10,184 nucleotides of DNA from Nitrospirae bacterium UBA4572 (GTDB lineage Bacteria > Nitrospirota > Leptospirillia > Leptospirillales > Leptospirillaceae): NCBI GenBank assembly GCA_002387725.1, contig DGKK01000034.1, positions 13,145 through 23,328 on the forward strand, written 5' to 3'. Each line of letters opens with the position of its first letter. Position 1 is the stretch's first letter. A model generated the notes under the pieces. That model was not told the DNA's origin, made no database searches, and saw nothing but the letters and a program-made list of their open reading frames with translations. The position numbers were made by a program, and so were the translations under genes. This document shows positions 1 to 5,514 of this stretch, piece by piece.

Positions 1-1
1 C

Positions 2-475
2 ATTCTGTCCGGGTTCAATCGTTCCGGTGTTCCGACTCTATGGGCCCTGTCTATCGCCCGACAGGAGAGCCGGTTCCGCGAGCGATCCCTTTCGGTGGAC
101 GGTGCCCTTGGGGTGATGCAGCTGATGCCGCAGACGGCGTTGGCGGTCGTCCGGGGGCAAGAGGGGGCCTCCTTCCCGGTGAGGATCGATAAAAATCTTG
201 GGGAGGTTCGCCATCCCGGGGTCAACAGCCTGATCGGAGGGCTTTATCTCAAGCGGCTACTGAGGTCGGTCCCCGGTCACCCCGAGAGGGCGATTGCCGG
301 ATATAACGCCGGGCTCCATGCCGTGCTTTCCTGGCGTCAGCTCTCCAAGGCCGACTGGGACTTCTTTACCGAGGCGATCCCCTATCAGGAAACCCGGAGA
401 TATGTCCGGGAGGTGCTCTGGAACTATGCCTACCTTGAGCGCCACCTGAAGGGCGTTCGCAAGGGGACCCCTTGA
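2..475 (+). CDS. slt: Lytic murein transglycosylase, Slt family (C-terminal catalytic part, cut by window start)
   Basis: The frame is open from the first bases and ends with TGA at 473-475, so the start codon lies upstream; 157 residues are visible. The family cleaves the beta-1,4 MurNAc-GlcNAc bond of peptidoglycan in the periplasm, forming 1,6-anhydro-muropeptides. The fragment holds the SLT fold motifs in order: ALSIARQESRF (visible residues 15-25), whose Glu22 (codon 65-67) matches the catalytic acid; GALGVMQLMPQTA; the AGYNAG motif; and IPYQETRRYV, typical of Slt70-like enzymes. The N-terminal superhelical domains, if present, are outside the window, so the subfamily (Slt70 or a shorter SLT protein) cannot be settled. 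An internal GTG at 95 lies after the catalytic Glu and cannot be the true start. The stop overlaps the next gene by 4 nt, suggesting one operon with the division genes that follow. Confidence 0.93.
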   Translation: MLSGFNRSGVPTLWALSIARQESRFRERSLSVDGALGVMQLMPQTALAVVRGQEGASFPVRIDKNLGEVRHPGVNSLIGGLYLKRLLRSVPGHPERAIAGYNAGLHAVLSWRQLSKADWDFFTEAIPYQETRRYVREVLWNYAYLERHLKGVRKGTP

Positions 476-759
476 GCGGGAACCGGATCCCGGGACTGCG
501 GCTGGGAAACCCCCAGGACGAGGCGATCCGGACCAGGGTCGAGCAGGGGATCCGCCACCTGTCGGATTTGTCATCGCGCCAGGCTGAGTCGCTTGAAAGG
601 CTTCGCGCCGAGCTTCGGGAAAAGAGCCGCGAGATCTCTGAGCTCAGAAGATCTGTGGCCACCCTTCGCCGGGAGCGGGAACGGCTTCGCGAGATCTTCC
701 TCTCTCTTGAGAAAAAGCTGCTGGCGCTTACGGCCTCCGGGCCAGAGGAAACAAAATGA
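472..759 (+). CDS. Small coiled-coil protein, possibly ZapB-like
   Basis: This encodes 95 residues, almost all charged and helical. From about residue 18 to 88 Leu/Ile/Val recur with heptad-like spacing in a Glu/Arg/Lys background, as in a parallel coiled coil. There is no signal peptide, membrane segment or catalytic motif. The TTG start at 472 overlaps the slt stop (TTGA), and AAGGGG at 461-466 gives a good ribosome binding site 5 nt upstream, supporting this non-ATG start. It lies 61 bp upstream of zapA. In many gammaproteobacteria a short coiled-coil protein of the ZapB/TIGR02449 type sits just before zapA and 6S RNA, and ZapB (81 aa in E. coli) joins ZapA to organise the Z-ring. Position, size and composition favour that role, but coiled coils are low-complexity evidence and I cannot show homology. 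It could be another structural or division-associated coiled-coil protein. Confidence 0.75.
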   Translation: MSGNRIPGLRLGNPQDEAIRTRVEQGIRHLSDLSSRQAESLERLRAELREKSREISELRRSVATLRRERERLREIFLSLEKKLLALTASGPEETK

Positions 760-788
760 GGGGGCCGGAGACCAGGGATTTTCGCCCT

Positions 789-814
789 CCCGGCAATGAG
801 CCCTCCTTGTCGGG
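789..814 (+). promoter_or_regulatory. Small hairpin just upstream of the zapA start
   Basis: CCCGGCAA (789-796) pairs with TTGTCGGG (807-814) through 8 base pairs including one G-T, around a 10-nt loop. It ends 6 nt before the zapA ATG and includes the only G-rich bases (GGG, 812-814) near that start. It could limit ribosome access to zapA, or it could be chance pairing in GC-rich DNA. No U-run follows, so it is not a terminator. Confidence 0.3.
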
Positions 815-820
815 TGTGCG

Positions 821-1156
821 ATGAGTCAGGCGGGGCCCAAGAAGATCGAACACATCCAGGTCAAGGTCCTGAACGTCCTTCTCGATGTCCGGGGAAGCTT
901 CGATCCGCGAAGGATGGAGCGGGCGGGGAGACAGCTTGACGCGGAGCTCAGAGGCCGCGTGGCCCACCAGACGGGGGATCTTCCCGACCAGAACGCCCTG
1001 TCTTTGGTTCTTCTGGCGGCGATCGAAAAGATCTATGCCATTGATCAGGCCCGGGAGGAAATAGCAAGGCTTGAATTCGAGATAGATGTCTGGCGAAAGT
1101 GGGGAGCGGAATGGGCCTCTTCCCCGCTCTTTACAAAGGGCGAGGGAAAGGAATAG
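821..1156 (+). CDS. zapA: Cell division protein ZapA
   Basis: ZapA is a cytoplasmic protein that binds FtsZ and bundles its protofilaments at midcell. The 111-residue product is about the usual ZapA length. It begins with the family's short beta-beta unit (HIQVKVLNVLLDVRG, about residues 11-25), followed by a DPRRMERAGRQLDAEL helix and an ALSLVLLAAIEKIYAIDQA segment (about 59-77) that matches the conserved start of the ZapA dimerisation helix, then a charged C-terminal coil. Leu and Asn replace the usual Gly-Arg/Glu-Tyr after the first strand, so it is a divergent member. ATG at 821 is the only good start in frame, but its ribosome binding site is weak (GGGTG near 812) and a small hairpin lies just upstream. 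It follows the coiled-coil gene and precedes 6S RNA, the same order as in many Proteobacteria, which strengthens the call. Confidence 0.85.
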   Translation: MSQAGPKKIEHIQVKVLNVLLDVRGSFDPRRMERAGRQLDAELRGRVAHQTGDLPDQNALSLVLLAAIEKIYAIDQAREEIARLEFEIDVWRKWGAEWASSPLFTKGEGKE

Positions 1157-1159
1157 GCT
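1130..1159 (+). promoter_or_regulatory. Candidate sigma-70 promoter of 6S RNA, inside the zapA 3' end
   Basis: TTTACA at 1130-1135 (one mismatch to TTGACA) is separated by 18 bp from TAGGCT at 1154-1159 (matches TA...T of TATAAT). This predicts a start near 1166-1168, exactly where the 6S closing stem begins. The -10 box overlaps the zapA stop codon. The fit with the RNA 5' end is the main support; the -10 box itself is weak. Processing from a zapA transcript is the alternative. Confidence 0.5.
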
Positions 1160-1166
1160 ATGACCA

Positions 1167-1351
1167 TGGCCTGGGGTGTTCGAGGTCCGGTCAAGTTTGA
1201 TACCTACAAGCATTTGAGAGGGAGCGTGAGCAGGATTGTGGTGTGCATGCCGGTCCCGAAAGGATCCGGAAGCCTAAACATCCTCGAGCGCCAATACGTG
1301 GAAAACGGGTATCTCAAATGGCGATCGGCACGGCATCCTGGACCTTTTTTT
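1167..1351 (+). ncRNA. ssrS: 6S RNA (SsrS), regulator of sigma-70 RNA polymerase
   Basis: 6S RNA mimics an open promoter, binds the housekeeping RNA polymerase holoenzyme and serves as template for short product RNAs. Evidence is direct. A long closing stem pairs 1168-1180 with 1332-1344 (one C-A mismatch). Its inner part, GGGTGTTCG with GGCACGGCATCC, closely resembles the E. coli GATGTTCG/GGCGGCATC element. The next helix pairs CCGGTC (1187-1192) with GATCGG (1323-1328). The apical arm carries GTGTGCATGCCGGTCC followed by CCGGAAGCCTAAA, nearly the E. coli GAGCATGCTCGGTCC ... GAAGCCTTAAA block. In the arm AGGAT (1232-1236) pairs with ATCCT (about 1280-1284). The length, about 184 nt, equals E. 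coli 6S RNA, and zapA lies directly upstream as in Proteobacteria. The RNA ends at a run of seven T. An overlapping 103-codon reading frame (1160-1471) is not a gene. Confidence 0.93.
1331..1351 (+). terminator. 3' end / intrinsic terminator of 6S RNA
   Basis: The 3' strand of the 6S closing stem (CGGCATCCTGGACC, 1331-1344) is followed at once by seven T residues (1345-1351). The long stem plus U-run should end transcription of 6S RNA and any read-through from the zapA operon. The pairing partner is about 165 nt away, so termination is less certain than with a local hairpin. Confidence 0.55.
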
Positions 1352-1425
1352 AACCTTCGCACATCCTTCTATTCTTCTTTCTATGTTTTTTCTTTCCCCT
1401 CTTCTTGTGTCTTTTTCTTCCCTCT
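1352..1425 (+). other. Strongly pyrimidine-rich spacer between 6S RNA and rarA
   Basis: After the 6S U-run the + strand is almost all C and T, above all from about 1366 to 1425, where purines are rare. This is sharply unlike the GC-balanced coding DNA on both sides. It holds no reading frame with a ribosome binding site. A pyrimidine-rich, C-containing, unstructured RNA could serve Rho loading, and the DNA could flex or melt near a promoter; neither is shown by the sequence. Confidence 0.45.
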
Positions 1426-1434
1426 GCCTATAAA
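1405..1434 (+). promoter_or_regulatory. Candidate promoter of rarA
   Basis: TATAAA at 1429-1434 is a good -10 box, with TTGTGT at 1405-1410 as a partial -35 box 18 bp away. The predicted start near 1441 would give a leader of about 27 nt before the rarA GTG. rarA follows the 6S RNA terminator, so it needs its own promoter or read-through. Support is positional and from one good hexamer. Confidence 0.4.
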
Positions 1435-1467
1435 GTTCTTCGGTCTCTCGTTAGAAAAGGTCAATAG

Positions 1468-2823
1468 GTGACTCGCTCCCTCTTTGACCGAGGGCCGGGG
1501 CCCGTCCCCCTCCCTTACCGGATGCGCCCGTCTTCCCTGGAAGATCTTGTGGGACAGGAGGCTCTTCTGGGTCCCCAGGGACTCTTTCGGCGCTTCATTG
1601 CCGAGGGTCGCTGGCCTTCCATGGTTCTCTTCGGCCCGCCGGGGACGGGAAAAAGCGGCTTCGTCGAGCTCCTCCCCCGACTTCTTTCCGACCACACCTT
1701 TGCCCATCTCAATGCCACGACGGCGGGGGTTGCCGACCTCCGTCCGGAGCTCGCGCGGGGAGAGCGTCGCCGTCGGGAAGGGGGGCAGCATGTGGTGGTG
1801 CTCGACGAGATCCATACCTGGTCGAAGAGCCAGCAGGAAGTTCTCCTGTCGGGAGTGGAGACCGGGCAGATCATCCTGCTGGGGCTCTCCAATACGACTC
1901 CCTATGCGGCACTGATTCCCCCCCTGGCCTCTCGCCTTCTCCTGTTTCCCTTTCAGCCCCTCGACGAAAACGCCCTGTCGACGCTTCTCGATCGGGGGCT
2001 TCACCGCCTTGCCCGGGAGACCCACGGTCCCCCCCTTCAACTGGATCCGGCGGCCCGATCCCTGCTTGTCCGCTATTCTGGGGGAGACGGACGACGCCTT
2101 CTCCTGGCGCTCGAATCGGCTGTCTTGATGGCATCGGGGCGAGGGGGAGAAGAATTCCGGGTCGGGGAGGAGGATGTCCTGGCGATCCTGTCCCGGGCCG
2201 GACAGGTCTACGGGGACAAGGACAGCCATTACGACACCATCTCTGCCTTCATCAAAAGTGTGCGGAACTACGACCCTGATGCGGCCCTGCACTGGCTTGC
2301 CCGAATGATCGAGGGGGGGGAGGATCCCCTCTATATCGCCCGTCGGCTGGTCATTCTCGCCGCGGAGGATGTGGGGTTGGCGGACCCGCAGGCATTGACG
2401 CAGGCCGTTTCGTGTTTCCATGCGGTGCGTGAGGTGGGGCTCCCTGAAGGTCGGATCCCTCTGGCGATGACGACGGTCTTTCTTGCGCTCTCTCCCAAGA
2501 GCATCTCGGCCTATCAGGCCATTGACAGGGCCCTCGCCGATGTCCGGGGGGGCTTTGTGCCTCCGGTCCCTCTCCATCTTCGGGACCGGACCTCCAAAAG
2601 GGCCTTTTCCCGGGACGAGGCGACAACACCACTCGATTATCTCTACCCTCCGGACCAGCCGGGGGGAGTCTCCCCCCAGAGCCATCTCCCGGAGGGAGAG
2701 AGCCGACGATACTATCTTCCCAATGATCGGGGGCGCGAACGGGAGCTCAAGGAGCGATATGAGGCGGCTCGCCGCCTCCGGGAGGGGAGAAGTCCTGCCG
2801 AGAGCTCGTCGCTGGGCTCCTGA
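1468..2823 (+). CDS. rarA: Replication-associated recombination protein A (RarA/MgsA), AAA+ ATPase
   Basis: RarA is a cytoplasmic clamp-loader-like AAA+ ATPase that acts at stalled or collapsed replication forks. The product has 451 residues, close to the usual length. It shows RMRPSSLEDLVGQEALLG (18-35), Walker A GPPGTGKS (56-63), Walker B VVVLDEIH (109-116), SKSQQE just after it, the arginine-finger region LASR, the GGDGRRLLLALE sensor-2 helix, and the family C-terminal tetramerisation part (YDTISAFIKSVR, GGEDPLYIARRLVILAAEDVG, PEGRIPLA, SPKS, VPLHLRD, then RRYYLPNDRG near the end). GTG at 1468 is preceded by AAAAGG (1455-1460) at 7 nt. Oddities: the usual sensor-1 TTENPSF is replaced by SNTTPYA, and the residue two after the finger Arg is Leu (SRLL, not SRAR). 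RarA often lies near 6S RNA or aspS genes in other phyla, from memory. No clear terminator follows it. Confidence 0.95.
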   Translation: MTRSLFDRGPGPVPLPYRMRPSSLEDLVGQEALLGPQGLFRRFIAEGRWPSMVLFGPPGTGKSGFVELLPRLLSDHTFAHLNATTAGVADLRPELARGERRRREGGQHVVVLDEIHTWSKSQQEVLLSGVETGQIILLGLSNTTPYAALIPPLASRLLLFPFQPLDENALSTLLDRGLHRLARETHGPPLQLDPAARSLLVRYSGGDGRRLLLALESAVLMASGRGGEEFRVGEEDVLAILSRAGQVYGDKDSHYDTISAFIKSVRNYDPDAALHWLARMIEGGEDPLYIARRLVILAAEDVGLADPQALTQAVSCFHAVREVGLPEGRIPLAMTTVFLALSPKSISAYQAIDRALADVRGGFVPPVPLHLRDRTSKRAFSRDEATTPLDYLYPPDQPGGVSPQSHLPEGESRRYYLPNDRGRERELKERYEAARRLREGRSPAESSSLGS

Positions 2824-2915
2824 GACCCTTCCCGCCCTTTCTTTCCCCATACTTCCCCGGGAAAATCGGTCTCTCAAGTTCTTCATGTCAAATAACTTGT
2901 TTCAATTTTAAAGAC
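2824..2915 (+). other. Spacer downstream of rarA, no feature recognised
   Basis: Between the rarA stop and the rny promoter region lie about 90 bp, pyrimidine-rich at first and AT-rich later. I see no convincing stem followed by a U-run and no reading frame with a ribosome binding site, so how rarA transcription ends is not evident. Confidence 0.5.
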
Positions 2916-2939
2916 TTGACCCTTCAGATCGTGTATAAT
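2916..2939 (+). promoter_or_regulatory. Candidate promoter of the rny-ymdB-xseA operon
   Basis: A perfect TATAAT at 2934-2939 lies in an AT-rich dip of a GC-rich region, upstream of rny. TTGACC (2916-2921) looks like a -35 box but is only 12 bp away, too close for normal sigma-70 binding (16-18). At 17 bp the sequence is AAGACT (2911-2916), a poor match. The -10 call is therefore stronger than the -35 call. The predicted start near 2946 gives a leader of about 120 nt. Confidence 0.5.
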
Positions 2940-2973
2940 GAAGTGTTCCACTGCAAGCATGTTGTTTTTTGTG

Positions 2974-3014
2974 CCCGGGAGGCCGCTCCTGAATGGGCGG
3001 AGGTATCCCCCGGG
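2974..3014 (+). promoter_or_regulatory. GC-rich hairpin in the presumed rny leader
   Basis: CCCGGG (2974-2979) pairs with CCCGGG (3009-3014). Inside it CCGCTC (2983-2988) pairs with GGGCGG (2995-3000) around a 6-nt loop, leaving an asymmetric internal loop. It lies between the predicted transcript start and the rny ribosome binding site, about 50 nt before the ATG. No U-run follows, so it is not a terminator; mRNA stability or autoregulation is possible but unproven. Confidence 0.45.
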
Positions 3015-3068
3015 AGCCTTCGATGGCATCATTCGTAGAATCATCCAACAGGAAAATGCGAGGTTCTT

Positions 3069-4631
3069 ATGGGATATGGACTCTGTCTTTTGTTGGCGCT
3101 GGCGGGCGCCGGTGCTGGCCTGTGGTCCGGCATTTGGATCGGGACGAAACGGCGTACCGGGGCATTGTCGCTGGAAGAGAGCCGGTTGTCGGAAGAGCGG
3201 TCCCGAATCGAGGAACGCAAGCAAAATGCCCTGAAGGAAGCCGCGATCGAGGCTCGGGAGGAGGCGCTCAGGCTGAGGATCCAGGCCGAAGAGGAAATCT
3301 CCCGGAAAAAGGAAACGCTCCAGTCTGCCGAACAGGCGCTCAAGGTCCGAGAGGGAGAGCTTGAGCAGGCCACCCGTCAGATTGCGGAGGCCCGGGAAAA
3401 AAATGAGCGGGAAAGACAGCGTCTTGCCTCCCGGGAACAGGCGCTCTCGGCCCGGGAGCAGGAGCTCCGGACCCTCGAGGCCAGCGAGCTCAAGCGTCTC
3501 GAAGAGATCTCGTCCCTGACGGTTGAAGAGGCCCGGGAGAGGCTTCTGCAGAGTGCCGAGTCCTCCATCCGCCAGGAAGTGGGACGGCTGGCCCAGAAGC
3601 TCGAACAGGAAGTCCGCGACCAGGCGGTGCGAAAGGCTCGGGAGACGATGACCATGGCCATCCAGCGCTATGCCAACGAGCATGTGGCGGAGATCAGCGT
3701 CTCGGTGGTTCCCATTCCTTCCGATGATGTCAAGGGCCGCGTGATCGGACGGGAAGGCCGGAACATCCGGGCCTTTCAGGCGGCGACCGGGGTGGACCTG
3801 ATCATCGATGACACGCCCGACGCCATCATCATCTCTGGGTTCGACCCCCTTCGGCGGGAGGTGGCGCGCCTCGCTCTCGAACAGCTCCTCTCCGACGGAC
3901 GGATTCATCCGGCCCGGATCGAGGAAATCGTGGAAAAGGTCAGGCGCGATCTTGATGTCTCCCTCAAGGAAGAGGCCGAGAAGATCGCCTTCGAACTGGG
4001 GATTACCGACATCCACCCTGAAATTCTCAAGCTTCTTGGCCGCCTCAAGTTCCGGACAAGCTATGGGCAGAACAACCTCCTCCATGCCCGGGAGGTGGCC
4101 TTCCTTTGTCAGATGATGGCTCACGACCTGGGGCTTGACGCCAGAATCGCCAAGAGGGCGGGTCTCCTGCACGATATCGGCAAGTCGCTCTCGCACGAGG
4201 GGGAGGGCTCCCACCCGTCGTTGGGGGGCGAGGCTGCCAAAAAATATGGAGAACCCCCCCAAGTGGTCAATGCCATCATGTCCCACCACGGAGATATCGA
4301 GCCCTCCTGTCTCGAGTCGGTCCTCGTGGCCGCGGCCGACGCCATTTCGGCGGCACGGCCAGGAGCCCGGAGAGAGAGCATCGATGTCTATGTGAAGCGT
4401 CTCGAGAAGCTTGAAACGATCGCGACCTCCTTTAAGGGGGTCGAAAAGGCCTATGCCATTCAGGCCGGCCGGGAAATTCGGATTATCGTCAACCAGGATC
4501 AGGTCACGGATACGGATCTTCAGGAAATCTCCCGTGGCATTGCCCAGAAGATCGAGGCCGAGCTGACCTATCCGGGACAGATCAAGGTGACCGTCATCCG
4601 GGAGAACCGGATCGTCGAGTATGCCCGCTGA
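3069..4631 (+). CDS. rny: Ribonuclease Y
   Basis: RNase Y is a membrane-anchored endoribonuclease that starts decay of many mRNAs. The 520-residue product is the standard length and has all parts in order: an N-terminal membrane helix rich in Leu/Ala/Gly (residues 3-25), a long charged coiled coil (about 35-205), a KH domain with GRVIGREGRNIRAFQ (223-237) and the following VDLIIDD strand, and an HD domain with metal-binding HDIGK (368-372), EGEGSH and SHHGDIEP (405-412), ending in VEYAR. ATG at 3069 has GCGAGG (3058-3063) 5 nt upstream, and the membrane helix starts directly after it, so the start is secure. The gene opens a probable operon, preceded by a TATAAT box and a leader hairpin. It overlaps ymdB by 11 nt; rny-ymdB neighbours are common in bacteria. 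Confidence 0.97.
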   Translation: MGYGLCLLLALAGAGAGLWSGIWIGTKRRTGALSLEESRLSEERSRIEERKQNALKEAAIEAREEALRLRIQAEEEISRKKETLQSAEQALKVREGELEQATRQIAEAREKNERERQRLASREQALSAREQELRTLEASELKRLEEISSLTVEEARERLLQSAESSIRQEVGRLAQKLEQEVRDQAVRKARETMTMAIQRYANEHVAEISVSVVPIPSDDVKGRVIGREGRNIRAFQAATGVDLIIDDTPDAIIISGFDPLRREVARLALEQLLSDGRIHPARIEEIVEKVRRDLDVSLKEEAEKIAFELGITDIHPEILKLLGRLKFRTSYGQNNLLHAREVAFLCQMMAHDLGLDARIAKRAGLLHDIGKSLSHEGEGSHPSLGGEAAKKYGEPPQVVNAIMSHHGDIEPSCLESVLVAAADAISAARPGARRESIDVYVKRLEKLETIATSFKGVEKAYAIQAGREIRIIVNQDQVTDTDLQEISRGIAQKIEAELTYPGQIKVTVIRENRIVEYAR

Positions 4632-5514
4632 CCTTTCTTCGGATCATGGGCCCGATCTTCCAGCCAATGGTTCGGGGGAGATCCGCCTGCTCTTTGTGGG
4701 GGATGTCTTTGGACGTCCCGGGCGAATGGCACTGGAATCGGGCCTGGCGCTCATCTCCCGCGAAGCCCCGCTTCATGGCCTCTTTGTCAACGGAGAGAAT
4801 CTGGCGGGTGGCCGAGGGATCACCCCGCGCAAGGCGGAAGAGTGCTTCCGGATGGGCGTCTCCGCCATCACGACCGGCAACCATCTCTTCGACCAGAAGG
4901 AGGCGGTGGCTCTTTTTGCCTCCGAACCCAGGATCCTTCGGCCGGAAAACTACTCTACGGGATGTCCCGGCACCGGGCATCGGATCTATACCCTCCCGGG
5001 AGGTTTTCGGGTGGGGCTGGGGAATTTGGCCGGTCGGGCCTTCATGGGGCCGGCCGATTGTCCCTTTGCGGCAGCGGACCGCATCCTCGAGGACTTTTCC
5101 CGAGCCGCCGATCCTCCGCATTTCATCGCCATCGATATCCATGCCGAGGCGACGGGGGAAAAACAGGCCCTGGCCTTTCATCTCGACGGGAGGGCCGATC
5201 TTCTTTACGGAACCCACACCCATGTGCAGACAAACGACCTGACCCGCTACCCCGGAGGGCTCTGGTTCGTGGGGGATGTGGGCATGACCGGACCCCGCTG
5301 GTCGATCGTCGGGGCCGACCCCGCTCCTGCCCTTTCCCGTTACCGGACCCAGGTCCCTCTGCCCTTTCGCGTCGGGGAGGGAGAGGCCCTGTTTTGCGCC
5401 CTGCTTCTGACTCTGTCTTTTCCGGAAGACGGGCACCGGGCCAAGGTCCTTTCTGCCCGTCTCCTCCGGGAGGTCTTCCCGGGGAAGGAATCGTCTGACA
5501 GGGAGAAGGTCTAG
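4621..5514 (+). CDS. ymdB: YmdB-family metallophosphoesterase (TIGR00282)
   Basis: YmdB proteins are cytoplasmic dinuclear-metal phosphoesterases; the B. subtilis member hydrolyses 2',3'-cyclic nucleotides and affects biofilm and motility choice. The 297-residue product carries the family metal ligands in order: GDVFGRPG (Asp28), NGEN (57-60), TGNHLFD (Asn87, His88), IHAEATGEK (His174), and GTHTHVQT (His199 and His201), followed by GDVGMTGP. It has about 20 extra N-terminal residues compared with the usual family start near IRLLFVGD, but no in-frame start codon lies between ATG 4621 and that strand, so the extension seems real. The ATG overlaps the rny stop by 11 nt with no strong ribosome binding site, suggesting translational coupling. 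The stop TAG overlaps the xseA GTG by 1 nt. Physiological substrate in this organism is unknown. Confidence 0.93.
   Translation: MPADLSSDHGPDLPANGSGEIRLLFVGDVFGRPGRMALESGLALISREAPLHGLFVNGENLAGGRGITPRKAEECFRMGVSAITTGNHLFDQKEAVALFASEPRILRPENYSTGCPGTGHRIYTLPGGFRVGLGNLAGRAFMGPADCPFAAADRILEDFSRAADPPHFIAIDIHAEATGEKQALAFHLDGRADLLYGTHTHVQTNDLTRYPGGLWFVGDVGMTGPRWSIVGADPAPALSRYRTQVPLPFRVGEGEALFCALLLTLSFPEDGHRAKVLSARLLREVFPGKESSDREKV

Noticed and set aside
1160..1471. Reading frame of 103 codons between zapA and rarA
   Set aside because: It lies over the 6S RNA and the pyrimidine tract, has no ribosome binding site, and its predicted tail is a low-complexity Phe/Ser-rich translation of the C/T run.
1381..2886. 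Long minus-strand frame (501 codons) opposite rarA
   Set aside because: rarA is a clear protein-coding gene. Long antisense frames arise in GC-rich DNA when sense codons that read as reverse stops are rare. The product is Arg/Gly/Pro-rich without family motifs.
2961..3014. Intrinsic terminator in the rny leader
   Set aside because: The run of six T (2965-2970) lies before the GC-rich hairpin, not after it, on the + strand, so it cannot work as a terminator in the direction of the genes.
2938..3364. Two + strand frames (starting 2938 and 2993) in and after the rny leader
   Set aside because: Neither has a ribosome binding site, both run into rny in another frame, and the products look like shifted translations of GC-rich DNA. 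A short leader peptide cannot be fully excluded but nothing supports it.
2883..4289. Long minus-strand frame (468 codons) opposite rny
   Set aside because: It mirrors the rny coding frame, runs through its HD and KH domains, and shows no motif or ribosome binding site; it is explained by codon bias.
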